This document shows positions 45,979-58,450 of a stretch of DNA of 64,000 nucleotides, one piece after another. Source of the stretch: Bryum argenteum (taxonomy: Eukaryota > Streptophyta > Bryopsida > Bryales > Bryaceae). Position 1 is the first letter of the stretch, and the number at the start of each line of letters is the position of its first letter. The stretch covers positions 10,251,013 to 10,315,012 of the forward strand of contig CM073324.1 in NCBI GenBank assembly GCA_037043015.1. The letters are read 5' to 3'. The notes under the pieces are model-generated. The model was not told the origin of the DNA. It worked only from the letters and a program-made list of their open reading frames with translations, and searched no databases. The translations under genes were made by a program, and so were the position numbers.

Positions 45979-48702
45979 ATGGGGCTTGCGAGCAAGCTGC
46001 GAGGCAGCCATTTCGGTGGGCGCAGCAGCACTGCGAACAGTACTCCTCGACAGCCACCTCGCAATCCCGGCACCCGGGCGGAGCGCGCTGCCGGAGACAC
46101 ATCGGGGATCGCCGACAACAAGCGGGAGCTCGCCTTCGCCGCTGTGCTGGCCCTCGTTGGCATCGCCGCACTCTACCCCGCCTTGTACTATGGGGTAAGA
46201 GCCCTCTGTCCCAGTTCCAACCCCTGACAACAATTTCTAGCTCGAATTGCCAGATTCCTTTCAATGAACCCTAGTTTCGGATCACGTCTTGCAATTACCC
46301 ATTACAGTGACAATTCTAGTCTGTGGGCGAGATTTCAAGCGTTTGAAGATTCAAAAAATAGGAGAGTATAGAGTTCCATGAAGTTAGACAGACGCAGATT
46401 CGAACTGCAACTGCACTGAAATCTACTATTTCAATGGGTTCGGGGTTTATGTTTTATAATGGCAATCATGGCATTCAAGTGTTTGAATTCCTCAACTGGG
46501 ACTCTTACGTAATTTTTTTTAAGAAGAAGCTGAATATTGTGGTTCTGAAAATTAGAAGTGATATCGTTTCAGGTTGTAATAGAGTCAGTTTCACTGTTCT
46601 TGATTATCATGTTCTTCAGTTTTGGTGATTCAAGTGATTTGTCTCTTGCAAGTGTTTGCTCAGTGATCATAGTAGTCGATTCGGATTATGGGTCGCGCAA
46701 TTAGGGTTGATTCTGATTCTATGCACCACGAGAAAAACCCCTGATTTTTGTGATATTTTGTTTTGTTTTAGGGTAGATCCCAGCCACCGGATTTGAGAGC
46801 TTCCAAGAACCATGGTGGGTTTCCTTGATGCTTTTTACTTTTCGTACTTGTGTTGGAATGAACCTAAATTTTTGCGTTAATTTCTGCAGCTATGAATATG
46901 AAGAATTGGGTGAATTTCACGTTGCTGGAGACTCAAAGGGCTGCACATAACACGAGACTTTTCAGGTCTGCATTGCTGAAACTTTTGTGCAAGCATGAAA
47001 GAACATCCGTCGAGATGGAATAACAGCAACTTCAGTGGTGCTGCAGATTCGAGCTGGATCCAAGAGAGAGCTTGGGCGTTTATCCGGTCTCCCATTTGCT
47101 TCTAAGGTCATACCACTCTCCTGATTGCGAGTGTCGTTTTGGACTCTTTTGTAGAGATTTAACAATCTTTGGTCTCCTGTTGATTTGCAGAGCTGAGGTT
47201 GTGAATCTCCGCGGAAGACCAGAGAAGATAACTCGCTCGTAAGTTTCCCATCCCGGGCTTTATAACAGCGGATCTAGACCTCTATTTCTTCAATTTGTAC
47301 GTTGTGCTCAAAGTCAGAAGATTGCTGTTTTCTGATTCGAAATCAATGGTTTGATTGCATTCAGATATGTACCAATTTCAGATCCCCGTGCGAAAGGGTA
47401 CTTCGATTTGATGATCAAGGTAAGATTGGCAGTGTTAGGGACCTCCATTAGCTGCTCAAGAAGCTAGTTGTTATGAGATAGCGATTAATGAGGGCTCTCT
47501 GTTGTGTCTAGATCCTCCCCGAAGGTCTGATGAGCCAACGTCTTGCTCGTCTGAATCCTGGCGACAGTCTCGAAATGAGGGGGTAAGATATGATCCTTCT
47601 CTCGTCAATCTAAAGCAGTTCAACAATCATCCATATACTGATGATGCTGTTCTGCTGTTGATGTTTGTAGTCCAGTTGTAGAGCTGCTGTACAAAGCCAA
47701 CATGAGAAAACACTTGGGTATGGTAAGCTCGTTCTCTACGTCACCGAGTTTCATTAATTAAAATTTCGTCGTTTGTTTATGGCGCTTACAATGGCAATCG
47801 CGATGCAGATTGCTGGTGATATTGGAATCACTCACATGGTGCAGCTGATCAAGGATATTATGTCAAATCCCAAAGATACTACTCAGGTAAGACAGAGCAT
47901 GAGATGGCCATTCCCAAGTGCTAATTGTCCCGTCAGGTTCCATTCAGTTCTTACCTTTTGCTGAAAAGTAATCAAAGATGAATATGGTGTGTGACAGGTC
48001 TCCCTTATTTACGAAACAGAGTCCCCCGAGGATATTCTGTTGAAGAAGGAACTCGACACTTTATCTCAAGTGCATCCAAATTTTAAGGTACATGAGGTCA
48101 GGTTGTGAGCATTTGTTTGGATTCTTGTTCAATCTAATTAATACGTGGTTTTTGTATTTGTGGAAGGTATTTTACACGGTGAACATTGGAGGAGCAGAAT
48201 GGCAGGGCGGCTTGGGGCACGTCACGGTCGACATGATTTACAAAGCACTCCCTCATCCTTCTTCTCACACTCTTATTTTGGTACATAAATGATTATAGTT
48301 CGACAACGCTTTCCTTTGACGTATAAATCTGATTTGCTGGTATCATTCTTTTTAATCTCGACGTAGGATTGAACGGAAGAATATGTTTTAGTTCTAAAAG
48401 AAGGTTCGTAAAAGTAGTAACTAACGAGTGTTCCTGGGAATATCTAGATGTGTAGTTAGAAATTGGATTCAAAGCAGAGCCTCTAATGTTGCAGGTCAGT
48501 GGACCCCCGAAGCTAATGGATCGTGTTTGCGGCATGAAAGACAAGGAACGTTACAGTGGGCAGGTAAATAGATGCTGAACTCGCGTGAATAACTTTCAGT
48601 ATGTATTGTGAGGGTTGATGACTAATATCTGGATTCGTGATGTAGGTGAATGGACTCCTGAAACAAATTGGCTACAAGAATGAACAGGTTCATAAATTTT
48701 AG
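45979..48702 (+). CDS. Cytochrome-b5-reductase-like membrane flavoprotein, divergent NAD site
   Basis: Thirteen short exons join in phase to 342 residues. Starts and ends: 45979-46194, 46772-46814, 46890-46965, 47047-47106, 47191-47238, 47365-47419, 47512-47582, 47671-47722, 47809-47886, 47998-48087, 48167-48280, 48495-48563, 48646-48702. A Ser/Arg-rich head is followed by one membrane anchor (LAFAAVLALVGIAALYPALY), then a ferredoxin-reductase-type body. The FAD motif is present as RSYVPIS, with GYFDLMIK and GLMSQRLARLNPGDSLEMRG. In the NAD domain the usual GGTGITPM is AGDIGITHM, and the usual CGPP is SGPP. YETESPEDILLKKELDTLS and FYTVN match the family. Loss of the Gly/Pro and the Cys suggests altered NAD(P)H use or a non-canonical electron donor. 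A twin G-box sits upstream. Confidence 0.85.
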
Positions 48703-49491
48703 TGTAATTGCAAGTACATTCTACCCTATGCTTCTGTCGAAGTTCAAAATTTCTGTGTGATACAACATACAGCCAGTTTACTTCCTTGAAATGGGAAGGC
48801 AAGCATGTACAGTTACATTAATTATCAACTATCTCCCATGGGGCAGAGTTGTCTGGAATATCGTAGTTGTCTGGAATATCAATTTTGTACAAGGGCATGC
48901 CGAATAATTTTTCAATTTATGTCTTGAATTTCGGCACACTTCAAGGTTTTCAACACAGTAGTCATTTTACATAACTTTGACTGAATATATCTCAAACTTG
49001 AACAAGATCGCACGGTTGGATTTTTCAATATCGGGTTTAAATAATAATTGTTCAATGATTTGAGAAAGGAGTGCCTGGGATTATTGGTGACCAAATAGAC
49101 TAAATAGTGATCAAATTCTTTCAAATTGCGGAGTCAAGATACTTTTGAAAATTAATTTATGCCGAACTTGACAAGCAACTACGGTAGAAGCATGTTGAGG
49201 TGTTCTTTGCCTTAACAGTTGCCACATTACTGGGTAGCATGCTTTGCAATGCAGTGGAGCGTTCTAGACTGTGCTTCTGTTGCAAGTCAATACAGAGAAG
49301 TAGCACCTGGCGCTTTCTTGAAAAGCGTTCCAACGTGCTGATATAAGCGACGCACCCATAATTTGTTTGAGAAGCTTTTTTGCAAAATGTGGAGATTAAA
49401 TGGGGTAGGCACCAGGCATTGAAACATGTGATTAAAAATTGAGTGGAATGTACAGTGCAATTAATCGATCAAGCTATACAAGAAGAAATGA
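48703..49491. other. Intergenic between convergent genes
   Basis: It holds the 3' ends of the reductase-like (+) and TRM-like (-) genes. No other feature is supportable. Confidence 0.45.
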
Positions 49492-52400
49492 TCAAGCGAA
49501 TAGTTGGCGTCTACTGGACTCGGGCACCGCAGTGCTAGCAGGCGACCAGAGCTCGCGCACGGTTTCGTCGATGAGGTCCTTGACAATCAGGCGCTCCACT
49601 GCCACGCTCACCTCCTCCAGCTCCTTGTGGGAGTCGGGCCACTGTTGGCCTCGGCCATTGAGCAGGTCCTTCTGCAGAATGACATACACTGTTTCGCACA
49701 CATCCTCGGAGGCCGCGCACGGAATGTCGTCCAGTTCTTCGAACACCGCCTTCACCAGCTGCCGCCCCATGGGCCGCTTGCGCAAGCGCGGAGCCTGCAG
49801 CGCCCAGCGCGCGCACGTCAGCTGAGTCTCCAGCAGCCGCTCCAGCACTTCATTCACGCAGTCGAACAGGACGCGCCGGTCCAGCGCCTCCTTCTCCGAC
49901 TCCGAATCCACCAGTGCTTGCTCGCGCTTGCTCTCCAGCTGGTCGAAGATGGCAGAATCCATCACGTAGCTGTTGTGGGTCATCAGCTCCGTCGGGGATG
50001 TGCACCCACTGCCTAGCTCTGCCGCGTACACCAGCTCCTTCACGTACCTGCTCTCTTCGTCTGCATCCTGCAGACACACTCGCAGCCTGTGACGAATTGG
50101 CTCTTCGACCTCTGCTGGAGTTCTTGCTGCTGCTGCTGCTGCTGCTGTTTCTGGCACTTTTAACGGAACTGCTGCTGTAGGTGCCCCCGTCTCTACCAAG
50201 TCGTCCAGGAAGAGCCTTGCTGAGCTCCACCGCCTGTCTTTCTCCAGTCGCAGATTTTCCTCTGCACGATCAACCACGGAAAACTCTGAGATCAAGACAC
50301 TCTTGAATGAATACCCAAGGTCATCGACCAAGATGTTTACGATTGCATGTGTCGGTAGGGAAGTGACCAAAGACAAGATGTCGAAGAGAACATGCCGGTA
50401 GGGCGAGTTTGATTCTTCCGGAATAATCTAGTTAATCAGGGGGACAAGATCTGATGACCTTTGTCATGACATTCTTCCCTGTTCTTTATGCACATGGATT
50501 TATGACATTTAAAGTCTGTGATGGTGCTGTTGTTGTGGAGCATACCTTGAAGGCTGACGACGCTTGTTTTGCCGGCCTTGGGGCTAGGCGTCAGCTCCTC
50601 ATCAAAATGCGAGTTGTCGAGCACGGAGACAGGACTGGGCTGCTCCGCTACTTCCGCTTGCGCATCCTCCGAGAAGTCGATCTTCTTGATGGATACACCG
50701 CGAGGTGTCTTCACCCCCTCGTCTACTTCCACACTCTTCTCCCGAGTCTGCATGAAACACACCAAATTAGCATTCACTCATATTTTTCGCAAGCGAATAC
50801 TCGCAACTAAAAATGCGGAAGGCTCTTCACCTTGGATTCCGTCCTCACATGAGCTTCTCTCGCAGTTGCGTCGCCGCTTTGGTCCAGCGCTCCACCTTGA
50901 GTGGCCCGAACCTCCGACACCGCGCATCGTGAAGCCTTGGGGCTGTCAGCCGGCGCTGCTTCAAGCACAGTCGGCTTTGCAGCGCCGCGTTTGGGCACGG
51001 GTTTGAGGCCCAGTTGAGCAGCAGTAGGCCGCGTTTTCATGGGCGATCTACTGGTGTCAGATTTGGAGCCCACGGGCCGCTTGGACCTCAAGAGGCTCAT
51101 GCTCGGAGGAGTGCTGCTTCTGGCTCGTGTCTCTGGCTTAGACTCCGCCATCTTGGACAGGATCTTGCTCTCTGAGCTGCTGCGTCGCAGTAGTCTCGGC
51201 GTATCCGGATCGCCGCTGGCCCTCTCCTTGAGGAACTCTTGCTTGGTGGCACTGGCTCGCATGTGCACGAGCGAGGCTTTGCTTTCCTCCCTGTCCTTCA
51301 CTGTGAAGGCTTTTCTGCGCACTCTGCCTGTATTTTCCATCACGTTTCCAGCAGGGCATCGTGGCGATATGGAACTGGAATCACCTCGTGGCGAACATGA
51401 GCGAGCTGGCCTCTCCTGCAAGCTTTTCAGTGTTGTTGGGGTCGTCGTCGTCGTCGTCGTCGCTCCTCCTCGGAGACACCTTGGACTCGAGTCTCGCTGC
51501 TCACTTTGCGGGACGTCGGAAGACGACTTCGTCATGCGAGCTGCCCCACCGCGCTCCTTCCTCGACTGCCTCCCATTTGCACTTTGTGTAGAATCTCCAC
51601 TCATCTCTTGCTCATTCACCACCGCTCTGAGATAAGCTCCCACGCTTTTGCTCATCGCCCTGCACATCATGGATCCAGTCAGACCAGAATCAAAACCCAA
51701 AGCAGTCGATGAATCCGTTGGAGCATGCCAAAATACCTGAACCCACTAACCGATCAGGGACTAACGATAGTACAATGCACAGGGCTCCAGACAACTCGAA
51801 TTGTCACTAAGATGCTTCTTACAAGAGAGAAAGGTGTTACCTGCTGATCATTTTAGGGGTGATGTCTTCATCAGGAAGTATGTAGGTCCTTGCATTGTCT
51901 GTCTTCAATCCAAATGGATGTGTGCTCGTTCGAGGCAAAGGAGGAGTGGCGGCAGTGGGTGACTGCGTTCTATTATAAGGAGACATGGATCGTGTGATAA
52001 TGGGCTTGATGACCACCTCGCAGTCGTCGTTATCGTTCAATGGTTTGCGAATCTCTAGCGCGGCTACTGGGGCAACAGTGGGGATCGGATCCATGTCCAG
52101 ATCTTTGGTGCTGCTGCTGTTGAGGCGAGGAGGGAGAGATTGTGATCGACGTTGTTGCTCCCTCCCCTCGTTCTCCGACTCCGTCAACTTGAGATTGTGC
52201 ACCCGTAACGCCTCCGCTTGCTTCCGGCGCGAGGAGCCCTGCAGTAGGCCCTTGAGCTGCATTGCCTCGAAGATGTGCCACAATGACCGCCTCCCTTGCG
52301 GTGACTTCCGCACCAACTGACGCGCGCTCTTGTCGTCATCGTCGTTACGGGGAGGCGTTGGTGTCACTGCCTGCTCTTCAGGAGGTGAAATCACAAGCTC

Positions 52401-54165
52401 TTTGATATTGTACGGTGGCGTTTCCTGCTGAGGCGTTGGAGTGCTCACTTGGCAATTCAGAAGCTCTTGCTGATGCTTGAAATGGTTGTGGATGGAGCGC
52501 TGCTGGAACGCCTCGTGGTCGGAGGTGTGATGCGCGTAGTCGTAGTCGTCGGGAGGCGATGGGGGAGGCGGGGGCGAAAACTCGGGATGATTGTTCTCGA
52601 GGAACGTCTGGTCGTAGAGCACCGGCTCTAGCTTCGCAAATCTGGGCGTCGCGCTCGTTGTCGTCGTCTCCTTGGGTGACAGCTCCTCTAATCCCATCAA
52701 TCGCGCCACCACATTCGACGCCTTGCGGCCGGAGGATTGGCGGCAGAAACTGGAGTCCACGAGCTTCGCCTTCCTCGCTGCCTCATCGCGCCCATCGCGC
52801 CCGTCGACAGACAGGCGGGGGGCAATGCAGGCGCGCGGCGCGTCCCGCGTGCCATCTACCGAGAATCGATGCCCATCGCGTCCCGCTTTCTTTTCCCCGC
52901 GCAAAAACTCTTTAATGTCCGCCGCGCGGTTGAAATCCGGGCAGTCTACCGGGACGTCGCGGAAGCGTGAAATGGGTCGGGGCGACGCGTCCACGGACGC
53001 GCGCCGGTCGTCGACCGAGACCGACAGCCGGGGCCCTTCTTTCAATTCCACTGTCAAGCGTGTGGCATCGCGATTATCGTTCTTCGCCTGTTTCATTAGC
53101 GCATCACGCTCTTTGCTCGTAAGCCGCGGGGAGCCACTGGAGCTTCGGAGTCCGTCCTTCCAATCGGACAGCATTCGCGATGCGCCGCGCTGCCCACCGA
53201 CGGACGACGAGCGCGGCAAATCCGCGACGGGGTGGCGAGATTGCTGCGGACTTGCAGCGACGACGTCTGGCACCATCGATCGGTCCTTCCCATCGACGGA
53301 CGCCGAGCGCGGCAAATTCTTCAGATAGCCATGGCTCCCTGCAGCGACGTCCACGGAGTGTCGCGCCTTCTCTTTGTACGCGCGCTGAATGTGATCGCGC
53401 TCAAACGACGCGCGCACTATATCCCTGATGTCAGTCGCGGGCTGCTGCTGCTGCTGCTGCGCGCGCACAGGAACAACCACTTTCAACTGCTTCAGCTCAT
53501 CGTGCGCGTGGTCGGGATCCCATGACGCCAGCCCCCCAATCACACTCGACTCCTCCGAGTACATGGGCGACTGGCTCGATTTCTCAGTCCGACTCTCAGT
53601 GGGCGTTTCAAAACTCTTCGTAAAAATCTCGCTGCTATCAGAGTACGCAGGCCGGTGATGCGGCTCACTCACATTCTTCGCTTCAAACCGCGAGGAGTCT
53701 TCGACAAACTGCAACCCAAAAAGCGGCCATCTCAGATTCCCCGCTACCACACGTACCCACTTCATCAAGAAACACAAGCATCAACAACACTACTCCTTAC
53801 CATCCAATACGGATCAGCACTATTATTGCCATTGCCGCGAAGATGATGCTGGTGGTGGTCATGGCGCGGCGTCTCACAAGCAGACGTCGGCTGCGATTGC
53901 CCTGAAATCAAAAAACTCAAAAGACTCAATAAATGCGAACTCTACCATAACCATGATCACATGCAGCAAGCAGCACACAATAATGTTGCTCACCACTGCC
54001 CGCGTTGCTCACGCGCTTGGAGCCATAGCGGCGACCGAGCCCCTGCCTATCGAAGATCTGAAAGAGTCCCGCCATGCAGCCCAGCTGATGTTCCAACGAC
54101 TTGGGGTCTTCCGCCAAGGCTTTCAACAGGTCTGCTGACACGGGCATTGCTGCAACCTCACTCAC
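49492..54165 (-). CDS. TRM/LONGIFOLIA-type protein with DUF4378-like C-terminus
   Basis: Six exons join in phase: 54165-53994, 53901-53801, 53708-51841, 51659-50831, 50747-50546 and 50285 (or 50266)-49492, giving about 1321 residues. The start (EHQLGCMAGLFQIFDRQ) is the conserved N-terminal motif of LONGIFOLIA/TRM proteins. Exon 3 holds the signature NVVARLMGLEEL plus many repeats of an R-x-S-V-D-G type motif, a poly-Gln run and Pro runs. The last exon holds the C-terminal region typical of DUF4378 (YVKELVYAAEL, HKELEEVSVAVERLIVKDLIDETVRELW). TRM proteins bind microtubules and recruit the TON1/PP2A complex to set division planes and cell elongation. The protein is mostly disordered. Two acceptors for the last exon keep the frame, so its exact start is open. 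The ATG at 54165 is first in frame; an internal Met six codons later is an alternative. Confidence 0.9.
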
Positions 54166-54737
54166 TCACTCACTCACCACTACACTCTCGCTTATCTCTC
54201 CACCCTCACAACATCTGCAATCCCTCACATGCTCAGTACCGCATTTTCCATACAGCAGTACCCAACTCGCTCCAAATTTAGCGAGCGCCCGCCTCGTGCT
54301 AGCTCCGACATGCTTGCTTTCTACGATTGCTTGCTTGCTATGGAACCGACATTGTCACTGCGGGGGGGGAGAAGTGGGGCTGGCTAAGTTCGTTTCCAGA
54401 TTCACAGACGTCACTTATTAGCAATGCGCAATGGGGGAGTGCCTGTCTCTCTGTCGCTCTGTCTGTCGCTGTACAGTAGCACTCGTACAGTGCTCACTAG
54501 CCCTGCTCGCTCGTCATCCAGACAGGCGATCCCCAAAAGATAAAGATGAACCCACCCCCCTTCTCTTTTTCTTTTCATGGCATGGTATGGTATGTCCCGG
54601 GCCGCGGACGGAGGTCTCCCCCCTCCCCGCAAGCTGTCTCTCATCATTAGCGTGCCCCCCACGAAGGGTAGTTCAACCATGGCCAGCGTGAATCTTGTAA
54701 ACAAAATAACCCCGGAACCAAGTCCACGCTTTTATTT

Positions 54738-54770
54738 GCGGGGCAGGGCGGGCGGGGCGGGCGGGGCGGG
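54738..54770 (+). repeat. G-rich run with quadruplex potential
   Basis: The sequence GGGGCAGGGCGGGCGGGGC continues with more GGGC units, giving at least six runs of three or more G within 33 bases. It lies about 570 bp upstream of the TRM-like start codon, in its promoter region. Confidence 0.8.
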
Positions 54771-55908
54771 GCTTATTGATTATCATAGCAGCCTTTTAGT
54801 AAGAGAGTGGTGTTGTACTGTCGCCAACATACTCTCTCTAATAAGGGGACACTATGTTTTTTGTTTCTGTATGTATGGTAGTACTCGGACATACAGAAAG
54901 CTCCATTTTCTACACTCCAAAGAATAAGGAGTGAACGAATTTATAACTGAGATTTTGTCTAATTCACTTCTTCTGTCAATTGAGAGTACTACCCGGAAAA
55001 AGTGGTCGAGGAAAATGACTCGAAATTCGTCTGATTTTGACTGCCCGCTCCCTCTTTTTTTTTTCACTTTTCGAGCCACTTGCGAAAAAAAGAATTGCTA
55101 GTTTATATCATACAGCTGCTTGTACATGATGGTTTTATATCGTATAGCTACTTGGACGTATTTGGAAATTCTCAACGTGAAAAATATCTTGCGCATGATA
55201 TTGGAGCTTAAAAAGAGAGCGGATTTTTGAAAGAGTGTTCATTTTATTGATTTTGCGCCTTTTAGGTCGAGTTACACAAGGAATCACATTTTCATTGAAA
55301 TTTGGATTTGCAAAATTTTACCACCTGCACCTTGTGGTACAAGGGGCAGCTATGAGAAAATATTACTATTAACCCCTTCATCTCGGCTGCCGGAAATTGC
55401 AAAAACCCATTTTGGGGTTTAAGGTAAGTTAGGGGTTATTGATATAGTTCTATTTTCATTCACTACCTACCTCTTTTTCTTAATTGGGGGTTGATAGTCT
55501 TTATAGATGAACACATGTACATTTCATCTCTCATTAGCATCACATGAGAGTGATGTAAGAAATTTATTCAATTTATGTCTGAACTAGTACTTTTTTTTTA
55601 ATTACTTAATCATTTCTGTTTTTTATTTCTTTTAGTGCAGACCGTGACCGGTGGCCCTGATTGTACAGACCGAAGGGCAAACCAGGGGCCTGTCCCGGTC
55701 AGGCAACCATCTTGTTGTGTGCATATTTTGTCAAAGATTGAGGGCCACCGAAAAATTTCGGTGTCACATCCCGAGCACATCCACATAAGTTGCGCATAGT
55801 TAATGCCGAGGTTTGTTTAGGCTCTACATCAATGCCCTTCCCAAACATTGACTTGAAGTAGATACTCGCACCTACCTCGGCTTTGCGTTGCGATATACCC
55901 CCAACCGA

Positions 55909-55946
<38 letters not shown>

Positions 55947-58059
55947 TTACGAAAAAATGTCGAAAACGTGATGAAAACGTGTCATGATCATGCTGGAGAC
56001 AATGAATATCCATCGATTTTTTTAAAACTGCTTGAATGAGGTTATTATGATGACGCTATTTGGTGATGGGGGGAGTTTTTATCATGACATTATCCCCACA
56101 TCACAATGATGAAAAAAAAAGTGGGAGTAACATCATTAGGTTAACTAGTTTGTCAGAATGTTTCTTGAATGGAACTTTGGGTTGTGAATATGCATTGAAT
56201 TTAATATAAATGTGTACATAGACCTTTCGAATTACATATTTATATATTGACTTTATTTTTATTTTTATTTTATTTTTTAAGAATAACTAGATACACGAAA
56301 AAAAATTGTAACAGACTTCAAGGTAAGGTGGTCATATACTAAGCAATAGGTTACTCATTCCACAAGGAAATTTTAGTCTTTAAAGTCATTCGGAAATGTA
56401 TATGATAACAGAACTCGGCGATCCTTCCTAAACATTAACATAGCAACCTACCAACATACAGACCTACCAACCTACAAATTTACCTACCTACCTTTCTTTT
56501 ATGTTTTTTGGATTATGTAAATAAAAAAATTAAAAAACACATGCATATATCAAAAATAATAGGATATGGTAAACGCAAGAAACTTTTTAAAATTACCATG
56601 TAAATAGATTCCCCATCGGGACGACAACAAGAACCTTACTAGTGTATATAATGATTTGATAGGTTTATAATACACGTATGTACTTCAAGACTCTTATTTC
56701 TGATATCTTTGTCATTTTTCTAAAGAATTCCAATTTTTCTATTGGTCGGTCGCTTGTAACTTTGCCCGTTTGAATAATTTTCTTCCATTGATTTGAGATT
56801 CGTTGAGTTTCAACAATGACTCCTATGATTGAAAAATAGTTCGATTCAAATTTCTCTTCCCACTAAATAACTATTGTGTTTTTCTTGAGGTTGGTGAGTC
56901 CATGACGTGTAGGAATGAGCTCTTGAAAACCATCGCTTGAAATGGTGGAATTTCTAAGAGACCTTTGTACTCCATAACCCCTCTAGTTTTGTGTTATTTT
57001 TAGACTTGTAGAGTATATAATTTCTAGAACATACGCCCTTAATTTAATTGAGCTATGTGTCATATCTTTTTTGTTTATTGCTTTTCCAACCAAAAAAGGA
57101 TAGGAAAAACTTAAGTAACTTTTGCAACATCATAACATCCAAAACAACTTAAGACAAAGAAGTGTTTTCCAACAATCACCAAATAACATGGTGGACATTG
57201 CCCAAGACCAAAAAAATTCAAAATTGCTTCTTACGGTACGTGAAATTTTTTTAACACATATTCTTCACAAAGACTTGATAGCCAAGACCATGCTAGAAAA
57301 GACTTGGCCAAAGATCATGATTTTAGGACCTATAATCATTTTATTTTTCTCTAGGTACATACCACATTTGAACTTTCAAAAAAGTAAAATTTTCACATTG
57401 TCGCAAAAAAACATTGGTTTTGAGAAATGAATTGTGAGTAGAAGCATTTCATACTCATGAACAAAATGATAATGAAAATGATAATGATAAGAACTTAAAA
57501 CCCCTAATTCATAGGAAAAATAAAACCAATGATTGAAAATTTAAAATATGATAATGTGCCGTGAGCGCCATACAAATGATGGTTTCTACTTTCCTCCACT
57601 TCACAACATTGAGAAACATTACACAATCATAAATGCGATTCAAAATTCAAAATTAAAATACTTTGTTTGTACATCGCTAGGGAATTTCATAATTATATTT
57701 CCCATTTCATCAATTCTTTGTAAAACTTCAAATCAAGCAATAGTAATGTTGGGTAAAAATCGAAGCTAGACTAAAAATGGCTCCGTACAGCTTCTTAGCC
57801 CACATGTACATCATAGCTTTGAAGCCACATTCGACATGTACAAGGAATGAGGATTTTAGGGTGTCATTTTAGGGCACCATTATAGGAACCCTATAAATCC
57901 AACTTCAGTTTTTTATTCCATCACTAAACTAAAATTTGTGTCATTTTTAAGTAGAGTACCTTAGTTCAATCAGCACTTGACTGTGACTGTTATGAAGAAT
58001 AGTAGAAGCTATGTTTTTAAACTAATGTCTATTAAAGTAATTCACAAATGTCTCATTAG
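54771..58059. other. AT-rich intergenic DNA
   Basis: No gene is seen. It holds a poly-A tract of about 29 bases at 55912-55940. A degraded terminus pair of the TTAA family may lie at 55371-55438 (TTAACCCCTTCATC and TTAGGGGTTATT). C-rich CCTACC repeats lie near 56450-56490. Confidence 0.4.
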
Positions 58060-58450
58060 TGATAGAAACCATGACAAATTCGAAGATATATTAAAGATAA
58101 GGCTTAGAATTGAGTGCAAAGGGTTGAGTTCTTTGACTATTTTTCCATTGTAAAAGTATTGGGAGTTTTCACCATGGCAAGGTCATTAGTTGCGCAATTT
58201 CTTTTTTTTCGTTCTCGTGGACATATCATGAACAATAAGTACACCGTTATTTGTTCAAGGGTGATATTGAAATGAAGGTAAACATATTTGTAGTTGGTGT
58301 TTCTTTTTTGTTAAGCAACGAGTCTATTGGTAGCATTTTCATTTCAAAGTGGAAATGCCAAGATTGTTTTAATGTGTTATTTATGATATTGCAATCATTA
58401 GGTCTCATAACTCAAATTTTGAGCCACATGATGTATAATACGTCTACTAC
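58060..58450 (+). mobile_element. Relic of the second module of the long TTAA element
   Basis: Blocks AAGATAAGGC-TAGAATTGAGTGCAAAGGGT, TTTCACCATGGCAAGG, ATTGGTAGCATTTTCATTTC and CTCATAACTCAAATTTTGAG match 22490-22830 in order. Confidence 0.6.
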
